Source: JBICHM01 sp043101835 (lineage in GTDB: Bacteria; Planctomycetota; Phycisphaerae; Phycisphaerales; UBA1924). Taken from it: a stretch of DNA of 7,461 nucleotides. The stretch is from positions 1-7,461 of the forward strand of contig JBICHM010000248.1 of the NCBI GenBank assembly GCA_043101835.1, in the 5' to 3' direction. Under the pieces are notes generated by a model. That model had not been told where the DNA came from and searched no databases. It worked only from the letters and a program-made list of their open reading frames with translations. Of the stretch, positions 1 through 6,602 are shown in pieces (within the stretch, counting starts at the first letter, position 1; every line of letters starts with the position of its first letter). The position numbers and the translations under genes were made by a program.

Positions 1-24
1 CTCGTCGGGGGTGAGTGGCTGCAT
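1..24 (-). CDS. Possible 5' end of a gene running off the left edge
   Basis: An ATG at 24-22 on the minus strand opens eight codons reading MQPLTPDE up to the window edge. The composition resembles a normal bacterial N-terminus, and the position fits a gene following the HEAT-like gene on the same strand after a 125-bp gap. Against it, there is no Shine-Dalgarno motif upstream, and a small hairpin (28-43, 6-bp stem, 4-nt loop) ends only 3 nt before the ATG. A second ATG at 35-33 opens a different frame. Eight codons cannot identify a family, so this is a weak call that needs the neighbouring sequence. Confidence 0.25.
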
Positions 25-149
25 GGAATCGCCATCGGGCGATCCGGGGCGCGAGTGGACCTGGAGTTGTGAGGAATGCGCTCGGCGCGCGGCGGCCGGG
101 GGGAACCCGGGTCCGGGAAAGCGTCGGGGTCGCCCCGTCTCAGGGGATG
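25..149. other. Short non-coding gap downstream of the HEAT-like gene
   Basis: I see no convincing gene here; the frames crossing it are arginine- and glycine-rich and look like GC-driven open frames. The only structures are the short stem-loop at 28-43 and a small CCCGGG-centred dyad near 104-111. Neither is followed by a T-run on the minus strand, so no intrinsic terminator is visible for the gene ending at 150. Confidence 0.5.
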
Positions 150-2423
150 CTATTGCCTCACGTTTCTCGGGCCAGCCTCCTGGGCGGTGCGGATCTTCTC
201 CATCGCTTCGCGCGCGTAGCCGGAAATGCGCGGATCGGCCGAGACGGCGAGGCGCTGGAGCGCGGGCAGGGCGTCAACCGAGATCGGCCCGAACTCTGGA
301 AGCGCGCGGGTCGCCCAGACCTGCGCACCGTCGATGGCGAGGGCTCGGACGACGACATTCATGGCGTCGGCGGTAATCGGACGAAGGGCTTGCAGTGTGG
401 AAATCGCGTTTGATGCGGCCCTTGGCTCCGTTCGGATTTGCTGCTCCAAGAGTTCGACGAGGCGCGGATGGTAGATCGCCGCGCGACGGAGCGCAGACCA
501 GACGGGGTCGTCTGCGCGCACGCCGAGCCCGGCGGCGCGATCGAGGAGCGTCGGGAATGCGGATTCGTAGAGGGATGGCGCTATCGCGATGACGCCGAAC
601 TCTGTTGTCGCCATGTGCTCAACGAAATCGGCGAGGAGTTCCGGCTGCTCTGCCCAGCGGCGGAGCAGGTGCGACTGCAGCGCCAGATGACGGTTGACGA
701 TGCTGAAGACCGCGTGGAATACCGGCGCGCGTTCGTCCTCCTGGGACTCTGATACGAGTGCAAGGAGGCGATCGAGTGTAGCTTCGTCCGCTGGAGCACT
801 CGCCGCGAGTGCATCGATCGCTTGCCGCCGGATGCCCTGTCGCTCACGCTGCTCGGCCAGCGCGAGCAGGGATTCGACAAACGGTCTGAAGTCGACGCGT
901 GCCCGCGCGACCGTCTGGATCGCTTCCTCCTGCACCGGGCCACCTGCGAGTTGTTCAAGGAGCAGGCGCGCGCCTTCGTCGGAGATGGTTCCGGTGACGA
1001 CCATCGCGAGCATCGCCGAAGCGGCGAAAGTGCGCGCGTGCGGGTCTGAGGCATCGTGGGCGCGGGCGATTGCCCATTCGGACAGCGGGACGTTGCGCTC
1101 GGGCGCCAGGAACGCCAGCGCTACGAACGGGCGATCGGGGTGCGCCAGGAGCATCGGCTCCTGGGTACGAACCCACTCAGGAATGCGATCTGCAAGCGCT
1201 GCGCCGGATTCCTCGTCAATCGCGCCGAAATCGATCGCCACGAGCGCCATCGCAGCGGCGGCCCACATCGCGGTGGGTGGATCGGCATCACGGATTGCCG
1301 ACTTCAGCGCCGGCACGGCGTCGCGCCCGAGGTTCGTCGCGACTTCGTAATTCCAATCCGGCCGGACTTCGCTGACACGCGCGTGCCCGAGATGCGGGAG
1401 CGCAAGCGCGAGGATTTCAGCATCGATGTTGATGACCTGCAGCCACTCGATAATAAGCTCGCTCTCGAGCTCGTCGGGACGGACGGCGCGGAGAATGCGC
1501 ACCAACTGCTCGCGCGTTGATCTCGAGCTCATGCAGACGCGCAGCATCTGGCGGCGCAAGCGGTCGTCGGCAGTGCTTGTGTATGCCTCCCACGCTGCCT
1601 GATGGAGGTTGGCGTTTCGTCCGAGTCGCCACGCGAGATTCCATGCGCCCGACTCGATGCGCGGGTCTGAATCACGCATCAGCGGCAGAATGGCAGGAAG
1701 GCGCAAATCGACGCCGAGCCCCCCCATTGCGCGCACCGCCTGAAGCGTGGTGAGGCCCACGAGCGCCTTGGCGGCGATCTCGGGATCGGGATCCTGCGCA
1801 AGATCGAACCAGAGGCGCTCGAACGCATCGGGCCCCAGCCCGTCAAATCCGCTCCGGCGCACTCTCGGATCGTCGCTGTCGAGGCATTCGAGTGCGAATG
1901 CCTGCGCGAGGACGGTGAGTTCGGCGTTCATCTCCGGGACGCGCGGCATCGCCTGCAGCGCGAAGGCGGTTCGGCGAAAGGCGTCCGACGTTCCCGCCCG
2001 GGCAGCGTTGAGCACGTTCGCGAAATGCTCCGGTGCGAGGGAGGGCAGCGCGAGATGGGGTTGGCGTTGATGGAGTTCTTCGGTGGCGAGCGACTCGATC
2101 ACCAGCGGAGCGAGGTGGACGCTGAGTGCGGCGACCGTCCGGCGCAGATCCTGTCTTTGCTCAAGGGAGGTGGACTGGGCGCGCGGGAGCAGTCGCAACA
2201 CGGCGTGCGCGCCGAGCGGGCCGGCTCGTTCGATGTCCGCGAGAACCGCGCGACGGGCGGCGTCGTCGGGGGCGTCGATCCAGCGTGAGACGAGGCGATC
2301 AACGGTCCACGGCGTCTCGGCGTGTGCGGCGTCGGGCACCGGCGGTGCGGCGCTCGCAACGCCATGCGCAGCCAGCGACAGGGCCAGCAGAAGTTGGCAG
2401 GCGGCACGGTGCATCAGGTGCAT
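150..2423 (-). CDS. Exported HEAT-like helical-repeat protein
   Basis: The product is a predicted exported alpha-helical repeat protein of about 757 residues, probably a protein-protein interaction scaffold in the periplasm. I start it at the ATG at 2423-2421, which gives a good signal peptide: MHLMHR, a hydrophobic LLLALSLAA core, and an ASA cleavage site near residue 25. A TTG at 2474 extends the frame by 17 polar residues and would bury that signal; an ATG at 2414 is also possible. No clear Shine-Dalgarno precedes any of them. The mature part is nearly all amphipathic helix in units of about 30-40 residues. HEAT-like helix starts are clearest near residues 184-196 (DDPRVRRSGF), 211-224 (DPDPEIAAKAL) and 251-265 (DSDPRIESGAW). 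No catalytic motif or transmembrane helix follows the signal. Repeats are degenerate, so the exact class (HEAT, Armadillo or PBS-lyase type) is uncertain. Its DNA looks less extremely GC-rich than the downstream membrane-protein genes. Function and partner are unknown. Confidence 0.8.
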   Translation of the reverse strand: MHLMHRAACQLLLALSLAAHGVASAAPPVPDAAHAETPWTVDRLVSRWIDAPDDAARRAVLADIERAGPLGAHAVLRLLPRAQSTSLEQRQDLRRTVAALSVHLAPLVIESLATEELHQRQPHLALPSLAPEHFANVLNAARAGTSDAFRRTAFALQAMPRVPEMNAELTVLAQAFALECLDSDDPRVRRSGFDGLGPDAFERLWFDLAQDPDPEIAAKALVGLTTLQAVRAMGGLGVDLRLPAILPLMRDSDPRIESGAWNLAWRLGRNANLHQAAWEAYTSTADDRLRRQMLRVCMSSRSTREQLVRILRAVRPDELESELIIEWLQVINIDAEILALALPHLGHARVSEVRPDWNYEVATNLGRDAVPALKSAIRDADPPTAMWAAAAMALVAIDFGAIDEESGAALADRIPEWVRTQEPMLLAHPDRPFVALAFLAPERNVPLSEWAIARAHDASDPHARTFAASAMLAMVVTGTISDEGARLLLEQLAGGPVQEEAIQTVARARVDFRPFVESLLALAEQRERQGIRRQAIDALAASAPADEATLDRLLALVSESQEDERAPVFHAVFSIVNRHLALQSHLLRRWAEQPELLADFVEHMATTEFGVIAIAPSLYESAFPTLLDRAAGLGVRADDPVWSALRRAAIYHPRLVELLEQQIRTEPRAASNAISTLQALRPITADAMNVVVRALAIDGAQVWATRALPEFGPISVDALPALQRLAVSADPRISGYAREAMEKIRTAQEAGPRNVRQ

Positions 2424-2478
2424 TTTGACGTCATGGGCTTGCCTTGAGCAATGATCCTGGCGCGAAACCGTCAATATT

Positions 2479-2492
2479 CACCTCTGGAGGTG
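2479..2492. repeat. 14-bp inverted repeat, possible operator
   Basis: CACCTC-TG-GAGGTG is a perfect 6-bp dyad around a 2-bp centre, next to the AATATT patch in the divergent gap. Its size and place suit a small dimeric repressor, but one copy alone cannot show this. Confidence 0.3.
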
Positions 2493-2659
2493 GCTCGCCT
2501 GTCGTCCGAAGAGGCCGGCGTCGTATCGGGTTGGTCCGGGAAGGAGCGGCCCGGCGAGCATGGGTCGTCCCTCGCGCGCTGTGGCGCGCTCGCCCCCCGG
2601 AATCGGGACGGGGGGCCGGGTTCAGGGGGCGCGGGTGGCGGCCGATGCGGACGGAGCGA

Positions 2660-2676
2660 CGGGGCATTCCGCCCCG
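2660..2676 (+). promoter_or_regulatory. Leader hairpin upstream of the LolA-like gene
   Basis: CGGGGC and GCCCCG pair as a 6-bp stem around an ATTCC loop, ending 3 nt before the GGAGGAG ribosome-binding site. It may affect translation initiation. In DNA this GC-rich, such stems also arise by chance. Confidence 0.25.
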
Positions 2677-2679
2677 GCT

Positions 2680-2686
2680 GGAGGAG
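2680..2686 (+). promoter_or_regulatory. Ribosome-binding site deciding the 2693 start
   Basis: GGAGGAG lies 6 nt before the ATG at 2693. It is a near-consensus Shine-Dalgarno sequence and, with the signal peptide that follows, fixes this start over the ATG at 2444 that opens the same frame. Confidence 0.75.
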
Positions 2687-2692
2687 ACGGCC

Positions 2693-3517
2693 ATGCGCAG
2701 AGCGATTGTTGGCGTGCTTGCGGCGGCGGCGGCGATGTGGTTTCCCGCGGCGCAGGCGGTGGAGGCGAGCAGCAACCCTGCGAAGGTGATCCTCGCGGCG
2801 ATGCACAAGGCCTACCAGCAGGTGGGCGCGTACACGGACCGGGGCGAGTACCTGATCAAGATCGATACGCCCGACGGGGAGATCACGCGGCGCGGCGTCT
2901 TTGCGACGGCGTTCGGCGGCCCCGGGAAGCTGCGCTACCACCTGTGGCACACCGGTGATGACTCGGACGCGGGCGAGCGCCAGACGACAATGTGGCTCGA
3001 CGGCGCGGTGGCGCACATGTGGACGACGCTGAACTCGTCGGACAGCGACGGCGTGACGCGGACGTTCGAGTCGCCTGACCAGGCGTACAAGGAATCGCGC
3101 TTCCAGGCCGGCGGGGTGGAGAACCCGGTGCCGATCTTCCTGTTGTCGCAGGAGAGCTTCACGATGGCGTACCAGCTGAAGTCGGTGCGCCTGGTGGGCG
3201 AGACGGAGGTCAACGGCGTGGCGTGCTGGAAGCTGGAGGGTCGGTTCTATTCCGGCGGCACGCTGAAGGTGACGGTGGGCAAGGAGGATGCGCTGCTGCG
3301 CCGCGTCGAGACGCGCGCGATGCCGCTGGGGCGGATCTCGCGCGGGTTGTACACCGAGGCGGAGGACACGCCGTTCGCGAACTCGCGCTGGCCGCAGCAC
3401 GCGTCGATGGTGCACACGGTGATCGTGTTCAACCCCGAGGCGAATGTTCCTGTTGCGGCGGAGGCGCTGACCTTCACGCCGCCGTCGCCGAATGCGGTGG
3501 CGCAGGTTCGGCGCTGA
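2693..3517 (+). CDS. Exported LolA/DUF2092-like protein
   Basis: This 274-residue protein has a clear signal peptide: MRR, an alanine-rich core (residues 4-18) and an AQA cleavage site at about residue 22. The mature domain begins with a helix (PAKVILAAMHKAYQQVGAYTDRG, residues about 29-51, quoted here only as its extent) and then alternates beta strands. Typical landmarks of the LolA-like/DUF2092 fold are a strand of the F-x-x-P-G-K-L-R-Y kind (residues 73-82), MWLDG (100-104), a VGETEVNGVACWKLEG strand (168-183), and an L-K-V-T-V-G-K-E-D-A-L-L-R-R-V-E segment (191-206) that matches the 'gives a substrate, leaves a charged hairpin' end of the fold. LolA-fold proteins bind lipid or lipoprotein acyl chains in a half-barrel; whether this one does is inference. 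No lipobox is present, so it is probably soluble and periplasmic. It is divergent from the HEAT-like gene and convergent with the membrane-protein unit. Exact subfamily is unresolved. Confidence 0.75.
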   Translation: MRRAIVGVLAAAAAMWFPAAQAVEASSNPAKVILAAMHKAYQQVGAYTDRGEYLIKIDTPDGEITRRGVFATAFGGPGKLRYHLWHTGDDSDAGERQTTMWLDGAVAHMWTTLNSSDSDGVTRTFESPDQAYKESRFQAGGVENPVPIFLLSQESFTMAYQLKSVRLVGETEVNGVACWKLEGRFYSGGTLKVTVGKEDALLRRVETRAMPLGRISRGLYTEAEDTPFANSRWPQHASMVHTVIVFNPEANVPVAAEALTFTPPSPNAVAQVRR

Positions 3518-3541
3518 GCCCGAGGCTGAACTCGGCAGACG
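3518..3541. other. 24-bp convergent junction with a short stem
   Basis: Two convergent genes end here with 24 bp between the stop codons. CCGAG (3520-3524) and CTCGG (3531-3535) can pair around a 6-nt loop. There is no T-run on either side, so this is not a standard intrinsic terminator for either transcript. Confidence 0.35.
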
Positions 3542-5326
3542 TCATTCAGCCGCCTCCGAATCGCGCGCTCGAGTCGTGGTGGGCTCGTGCGGGTGATTCG
3601 GGGGCGGTTGTTGTGTTGCGGCGGCGCGCCGTTCGGCGCGGCGGAAGGCGATGTGGAGGGTGAAGAGGTAGTGGAGGTAGCCGACGGCGCAGGCGATTGC
3701 GCAGGCGGCGGTGAAATAGGCGGTGACCCATGCCCATGCGGTGGCGTGGGTCTGGAAGGAGACGACGTTGGCGCCGTCGTAGAACTCCTGCTCTGTCGTG
3801 ATTGCCTGCACCGATCCGACGACGGCGCTCCAGAGGTCGTTGTCGTAGACGATCGCCTGGGCGCCGCCGAATGACCATGCGAGCGCGGGGAGGAGCCAGA
3901 AGGCGCGGAGCGCGGTGCGCGCGGCGGCGCTCGCCTGCATGTCGAGCGCGGCGCGGAGGGTGTGCCCGGCGGCGGGCCACCACCAGAGGGCTGCGCCGAT
4001 GGCCGCGAGGTATGCGCCGACCTGCAAGAGCACCCACGCGTTGGACATCTGCAGCGTGAAGAGCACGAGCGTGACTGCGCTCAGCGGGATGGCGATTGCG
4101 CGGCACACGATGCCTGCGCGGGCGGCGGCGCGGAGGTGGCGCTCGCGCGCGTCGAGGTTGGCGGGTGCGGCGCGGGACGCGACGCCCCACCAGCCGAGGC
4201 AGGCGAGCAGCGCGAATGCCTGCGGCACGAGGGAGACGAGGGCCCAGATCGGGTCATCGTCCCAGAAGGGGTACGCCGATGCCCACTCGACGCTGAGGAT
4301 GATCCAGAACACGAGTTGTGTGACGCCGGCGAGCATGACGACGCCGGTGGCGCGCCGTGCGAGGCGGGCCCAGGGCGGGGATTGGCGGAGGCGCGCCGGG
4401 TCGCCGCCGCACTCGGGGCAGCGGTCAGTGGGGCGGGCGGGGTCGAGTCGGTAGTCGCAGCGCGGGCAGCGTGGATCGGGCTGCGCGGCGGCGTGGTCGG
4501 GCGGCGCCTCGGGCGTGTGGCGCGTGACGGCGCGGCGCAATGCGACGAGGAGCACGACGACGAGGACGCCCTGGGTGAAGCTGAATGCTTCGGCGCCGAG
4601 GGTGGCGCCGAGGCCGAACCAGTCGCCATCGAATGCGGTGAGGATGAGCCAGACTGCGGCGGGCGCGCCGAAGGCGAGCACGGGGATGAGCCAGAGGGCG
4701 CGCGCGATCCAGCGGTCGGTGCGGAGCGCGCCGGCGGCGCGTGCGAGGGCGCGCGTGAAGAGGATGGCGCTCAGATAGGCGGGGAGCGTCGCGACGCCGG
4801 TGATCGTGCTGATCAATGCGACGGGGCTCCACTGTGCGGTGTAGACAGCGCCGTAGGGGTTCGGAAGGACATCGAAGAATCTGACAACGGCCGCGTACGC
4901 GCCGGCGCCTGCGCCGATAGCGACGGGGATTGCGGCGAGGCGGAGCATGCGGCGCGGGGAAACGAGCGCGGGGCGACGCGGCGTGTCGGGCGCCGGGCGC
5001 GCGACAAACCAGAGGGCGAGCGCGAGCGCGCCGAGGCCGAGTGACGCGAGGATGGGACCGGAGTCGGCAACGAGCGCTGCGCCGCCCGCGTTTCGGTAGG
5101 CGGCGGCGAGCTCGCGCCCGGGGATTCGCGCGAGGGTGGCGTCGATCGCTTCGGCGACGAGTTCGGCGTTGTGACCAACGGCCATGGCGATGGCGCCGAC
5201 TATGGCGCCCGTGAGCCCTCGGGCGATGGCGTTGCGCCTGCGCGGATTCATAAGGAGTGCGACGCCGTCATCGGCGGACTCGAGGCGGGACACGGCGCGG
5301 GCGGCGGCGGTGTGGGCTTCGTTCAT
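3542..5326 (-). CDS. Multi-pass membrane protein, two repeated modules with a central zinc ribbon
   Basis: The product is a 594-residue integral membrane protein of unknown function. The ATG at 5326-5324 overlaps the upstream gene's TGA (ATGA), which fixes the start although the frame stays open upstream. I count about twelve hydrophobic helices, near residues 34-52, 90-108, 128-150, 166-190, 208-230, 247-264, 326-348, 358-380, 404-424, 428-450, 472-494 and 526-556. Between helices six and seven is a zinc ribbon with C287, C290, C303 and C306 in CxxC-x12-CxxC spacing, probably binding one zinc. The two halves look like repeats: each has a fifth helix starting with an aromatic-L-I/L-P motif (ALWLIPVLAFG at 210-220; AFWLLPALAWS at 475-485). 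That motif recurs in the upstream partner. The C-terminus (about 561-594) is a polar, disordered-looking tail rich in Pro, Thr and Arg. No transport or enzyme motif is evident. Confidence 0.8.
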   Translation of the reverse strand: MNEAHTAAARAVSRLESADDGVALLMNPRRRNAIARGLTGAIVGAIAMAVGHNAELVAEAIDATLARIPGRELAAAYRNAGGAALVADSGPILASLGLGALALALWFVARPAPDTPRRPALVSPRRMLRLAAIPVAIGAGAGAYAAVVRFFDVLPNPYGAVYTAQWSPVALISTITGVATLPAYLSAILFTRALARAAGALRTDRWIARALWLIPVLAFGAPAAVWLILTAFDGDWFGLGATLGAEAFSFTQGVLVVVLLVALRRAVTRHTPEAPPDHAAAQPDPRCPRCDYRLDPARPTDRCPECGGDPARLRQSPPWARLARRATGVVMLAGVTQLVFWIILSVEWASAYPFWDDDPIWALVSLVPQAFALLACLGWWGVASRAAPANLDARERHLRAAARAGIVCRAIAIPLSAVTLVLFTLQMSNAWVLLQVGAYLAAIGAALWWWPAAGHTLRAALDMQASAAARTALRAFWLLPALAWSFGGAQAIVYDNDLWSAVVGSVQAITTEQEFYDGANVVSFQTHATAWAWVTAYFTAACAIACAVGYLHYLFTLHIAFRRAERRAAATQQPPPNHPHEPTTTRARDSEAAE

Positions 5327-6339
5327 GCGCCGACCTCGCGCATGCGGATGGTCCTGCTGATCTGCCGGCGGAGCTGGTCGAGGAGGACGAGGTAGAGGAT
5401 GAAGGCGACGAGGGGGCCGAGGCCGAGACAGATGGCGCCGAGGACGTAGACGAGGGGGAGGAGCCACATGTAGAGGCCGGCGGTGCGGTGCATCGGCTGA
5501 TCGGGGATGCGCTTCGCGAGCCACTGGATGTAGCGCATGGAGGCGAAGAACTGGAGGGCCCAGGCGCCGGCGGCGGCGAGGCCGCCGACGATGGAGAGCA
5601 GGACGATGGGGCTCGCGGCGGGCGCAGCGAGCGCGCCCGATGCGAAGAGCGTGACGGGGAGCTGGGCGAGGGTGACGGCGGCGCGGATGGCGACGGCGAT
5701 GCGGACGAGACGGCGCGCGGTCTGGCCCTTGTCGCGCCCGGTGAAGGCGGGGTCGGGCTGGGTGAGGAACCACCAGCCGGCGAAGGAGAGGAAGGCGAGT
5801 GCGACGCCGCCGATGGCGGAGCCGAGGTTGATGTACATCAGCGTGGACACGACGCCGGTTGGCGGCGGCGCACCGGGGGCGCCGAGGGCGCCGGCGAAGC
5901 CGAAGCTGAAGGTGGCGGCGATAGTCGCGAGCGTGAGGACGACGCTTGCGAGGAGCGCCGTCACGACAAGTCGCGCACCGTTGCGGATGGTGTGGAGGTA
6001 GGCGTCGCCGGCGTTGGCGAGCAGGGCGCCGCGGAGGCTGCGTTCGACTGGGGTTGCGCACTCGGGGCAGACGGCGTCTGTGGGGAGACCGGTGAGGTCG
6101 TAGGCGCACTCGACGCAGTGGACGGGCCCGGCGCGCCGGCCGGGCGGCGCGGTGGTGACGCTGTCGACGACGGGGGCGGCGCAGTGGGGGCAGGGGCCGT
6201 CGAGGTCGGCGCCTTTGAGATCGCCTGCGCAGTGCGCGCAGGGCATGGAGATGGCGAGGCGGCGGCGGGGTGGGCGTGGGGACGGGGGCGCATAGTCGGG
6301 CGTTGCGCGTGGCGGCGGGTCGTCGAAGAATTCGTTCAC
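5323..6339 (-). CDS. Membrane protein with two N-terminal zinc ribbons
   Basis: This 338-residue protein is the first gene of a two-gene unit. A proline- and arginine-rich segment (residues 1-30) is followed by two zinc ribbons with identical spacing: C34, C37, C50, C53 and C75, C78, C91, C94. The second reads CVECAYDLTGL, the form I associate with planctomycete membrane proteins. Five or six hydrophobic helices follow, near residues 122-146, 165-191, 211-235, 242-266 and 287-320, the last possibly double. The RIPD segment (277-280) before the YMWLLP helix is another family mark. The ribbons probably face the cytoplasm, as sensor or interaction modules. The start is a GTG at 6339-6337 behind a G-rich stretch; an ATG at 6246 (residue 32) would keep both ribbons and drop the proline-rich leader, so the start is uncertain. 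Its stop overlaps the next gene's start by 4 bp. Specific function unknown. Confidence 0.8.
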   Translation of the reverse strand: MNEFFDDPPPRATPDYAPPSPRPPRRRLAISMPCAHCAGDLKGADLDGPCPHCAAPVVDSVTTAPPGRRAGPVHCVECAYDLTGLPTDAVCPECATPVERSLRGALLANAGDAYLHTIRNGARLVVTALLASVVLTLATIAATFSFGFAGALGAPGAPPPTGVVSTLMYINLGSAIGGVALAFLSFAGWWFLTQPDPAFTGRDKGQTARRLVRIAVAIRAAVTLAQLPVTLFASGALAAPAASPIVLLSIVGGLAAAGAWALQFFASMRYIQWLAKRIPDQPMHRTAGLYMWLLPLVYVLGAICLGLGPLVAFILYLVLLDQLRRQISRTIRMREVGA

Positions 6340-6390
6340 GCGTGCCCCCGTGCGGTGCGGCCGGTCGAGCGCGTGCGCGCCGGCTCACGA

Positions 6391-6415
6391 CGGCGGTTGT
6401 ACCCGAGGACCGCCG
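6391..6415. repeat. Inverted repeat CGGCGGT-N11-ACCGCCG, possible operator
   Basis: Perfect 7-bp half-sites are separated by 11 bp, about 50 bp upstream of the GTG start at 6339. The geometry resembles a dimeric regulator site, with half-site centres about 18 bp apart. It could also form a stem in a minus-strand leader transcript. Confidence 0.3.
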
Positions 6416-6488
6416 CGGGGGACAAGGGAGAACCGGGTTTTTGCGCAGTGAGCGTCACGCTCGTGCGGTTGGAGTGGCGGGGCTTGGG

Positions 6489-6517
6489 TTGACGGGGCGG
6501 GCGGGGTCTTGGAAAGT
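6489..6517 (+). promoter_or_regulatory. Candidate sigma-70-like promoter of the lipoprotein gene
   Basis: TTGACG (6489-6494, five of six consensus bases) is followed after 17 bp by GAAAGT (6512-6517, three of six). The spacing is ideal but the -10 is weak. It would give a leader of roughly 75-80 nt containing both hairpins described below. Confidence 0.3.
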
Positions 6518-6549
6518 TTGTCGCCGTCTCGCACAGGGCGGAGCGGCCT

Positions 6550-6564
6550 GGTGCGTTGCGCACC
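6550..6564 (+). promoter_or_regulatory. Leader hairpin 1 of the lipoprotein gene
   Basis: GGTGCG and CGCACC pair as a perfect 6-bp stem with a TTG loop, 38 bp upstream of the ATG. No T-run follows, so it is not a terminator. Confidence 0.3.
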
Positions 6565-6575
6565 GCTACTTGCAT

Positions 6576-6588
6576 GGGCCGCGGGCCC
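6576..6588 (+). promoter_or_regulatory. Leader hairpin 2, abutting the ribosome-binding site
   Basis: GGGCC and GGCCC pair with a GCG loop. The stem ends directly against GGGGAG (6589-6594), the Shine-Dalgarno sequence lying 8 nt before the ATG at 6603. It could modulate ribosome access or stabilise the 5' end. Confidence 0.3.
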
Positions 6589-6602
6589 GGGGAGTTGGAG
6601 AC

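Larger units (their letters stand above)
2424..2692. promoter_or_regulatory. Divergent intergenic region between the HEAT-like and LolA-like genes
   Basis: This 269-bp gap must contain the start signals for both flanking genes. The plus-strand frame upstream of 2693 stays open back to 2444, but it encodes arginine- and glycine-rich sequence unlike the following protein, so I treat it as non-coding. Visible elements are an AATATT patch (2473-2478), the only AT-rich spot nearby; a 14-bp dyad (2479-2492); a 7-bp stem GCCCCCC/GGGGGGC (2592-2616); and a 6-bp stem just before the ribosome-binding site (2660-2676). TTGACG occurs on both strands (2425-2430 plus, 2474-2469 minus) as a possible -35 element, but neither has a good -10 partner at 16-18 bp. 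Confidence 0.45.
6340..6602. promoter_or_regulatory. Divergent intergenic region between the membrane-protein unit and the lipoprotein
   Basis: This 263-bp gap contains no convincing gene; the plus-strand frame open from 6270 into the lipoprotein is partly antisense to the membrane-protein gene and has no signal-peptide start until 6603. It holds a 7-bp dyad (6391-6415), a 5-bp stem GAGCG/CGCTC (6450-6462), a candidate promoter (6489-6517) and two leader hairpins (6550-6564, 6576-6588). Confidence 0.5.

Noticed and set aside
2424..2474. TTG start at 2474 for the HEAT-like gene.
   Set aside because: It would place 17 polar residues before the signal peptide and has no better ribosome-binding site. 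It remains possible but is less likely than 2423.
2444..2692. N-terminal extension of the LolA-like protein from an ATG at 2444.
   Set aside because: It would add 83 Arg/Gly-rich residues ahead of a clean signal peptide that has its own GGAGGAG at the correct distance.
2471..3415. Minus-strand 314-codon Arg/His/Leu-rich frame.
   Set aside because: It opposes the LolA-like gene, which has a Shine-Dalgarno sequence, a signal peptide and a coherent fold. The minus frame has none of these.
3962..5044. Plus-strand 360-codon acidic frame.
   Set aside because: It is antisense to the 594-aa membrane protein and has the same low-complexity Gly/Glu/Ala/Asp shadow composition.
5327..6388. Minus-strand frame open from 6388 that continues into the 594-aa gene, which could be read as a single 948-aa protein.
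   Set aside because: Its first 354 codons are almost pure Arg/Pro/Ala/His with no domain logic, and they overlap the well-supported zinc-ribbon gene in another frame. The ATGA overlap and normal composition begin at 5326.
5257..6492. Plus-strand 411-codon frame rich in Gly, Glu and Asp.
   Set aside because: It is exactly antisense to the zinc-ribbon membrane gene, and its composition is what that gene's GC-rich codons give in reverse. It has no motif or plausible start signal.
6512..6531. ECF-sigma-like promoter beginning GGAAAGTTT and followed by CGTCTC.
   Set aside because: The two elements are only a few bases apart, whereas ECF promoters need about 15-17 bp between -35 and -10.
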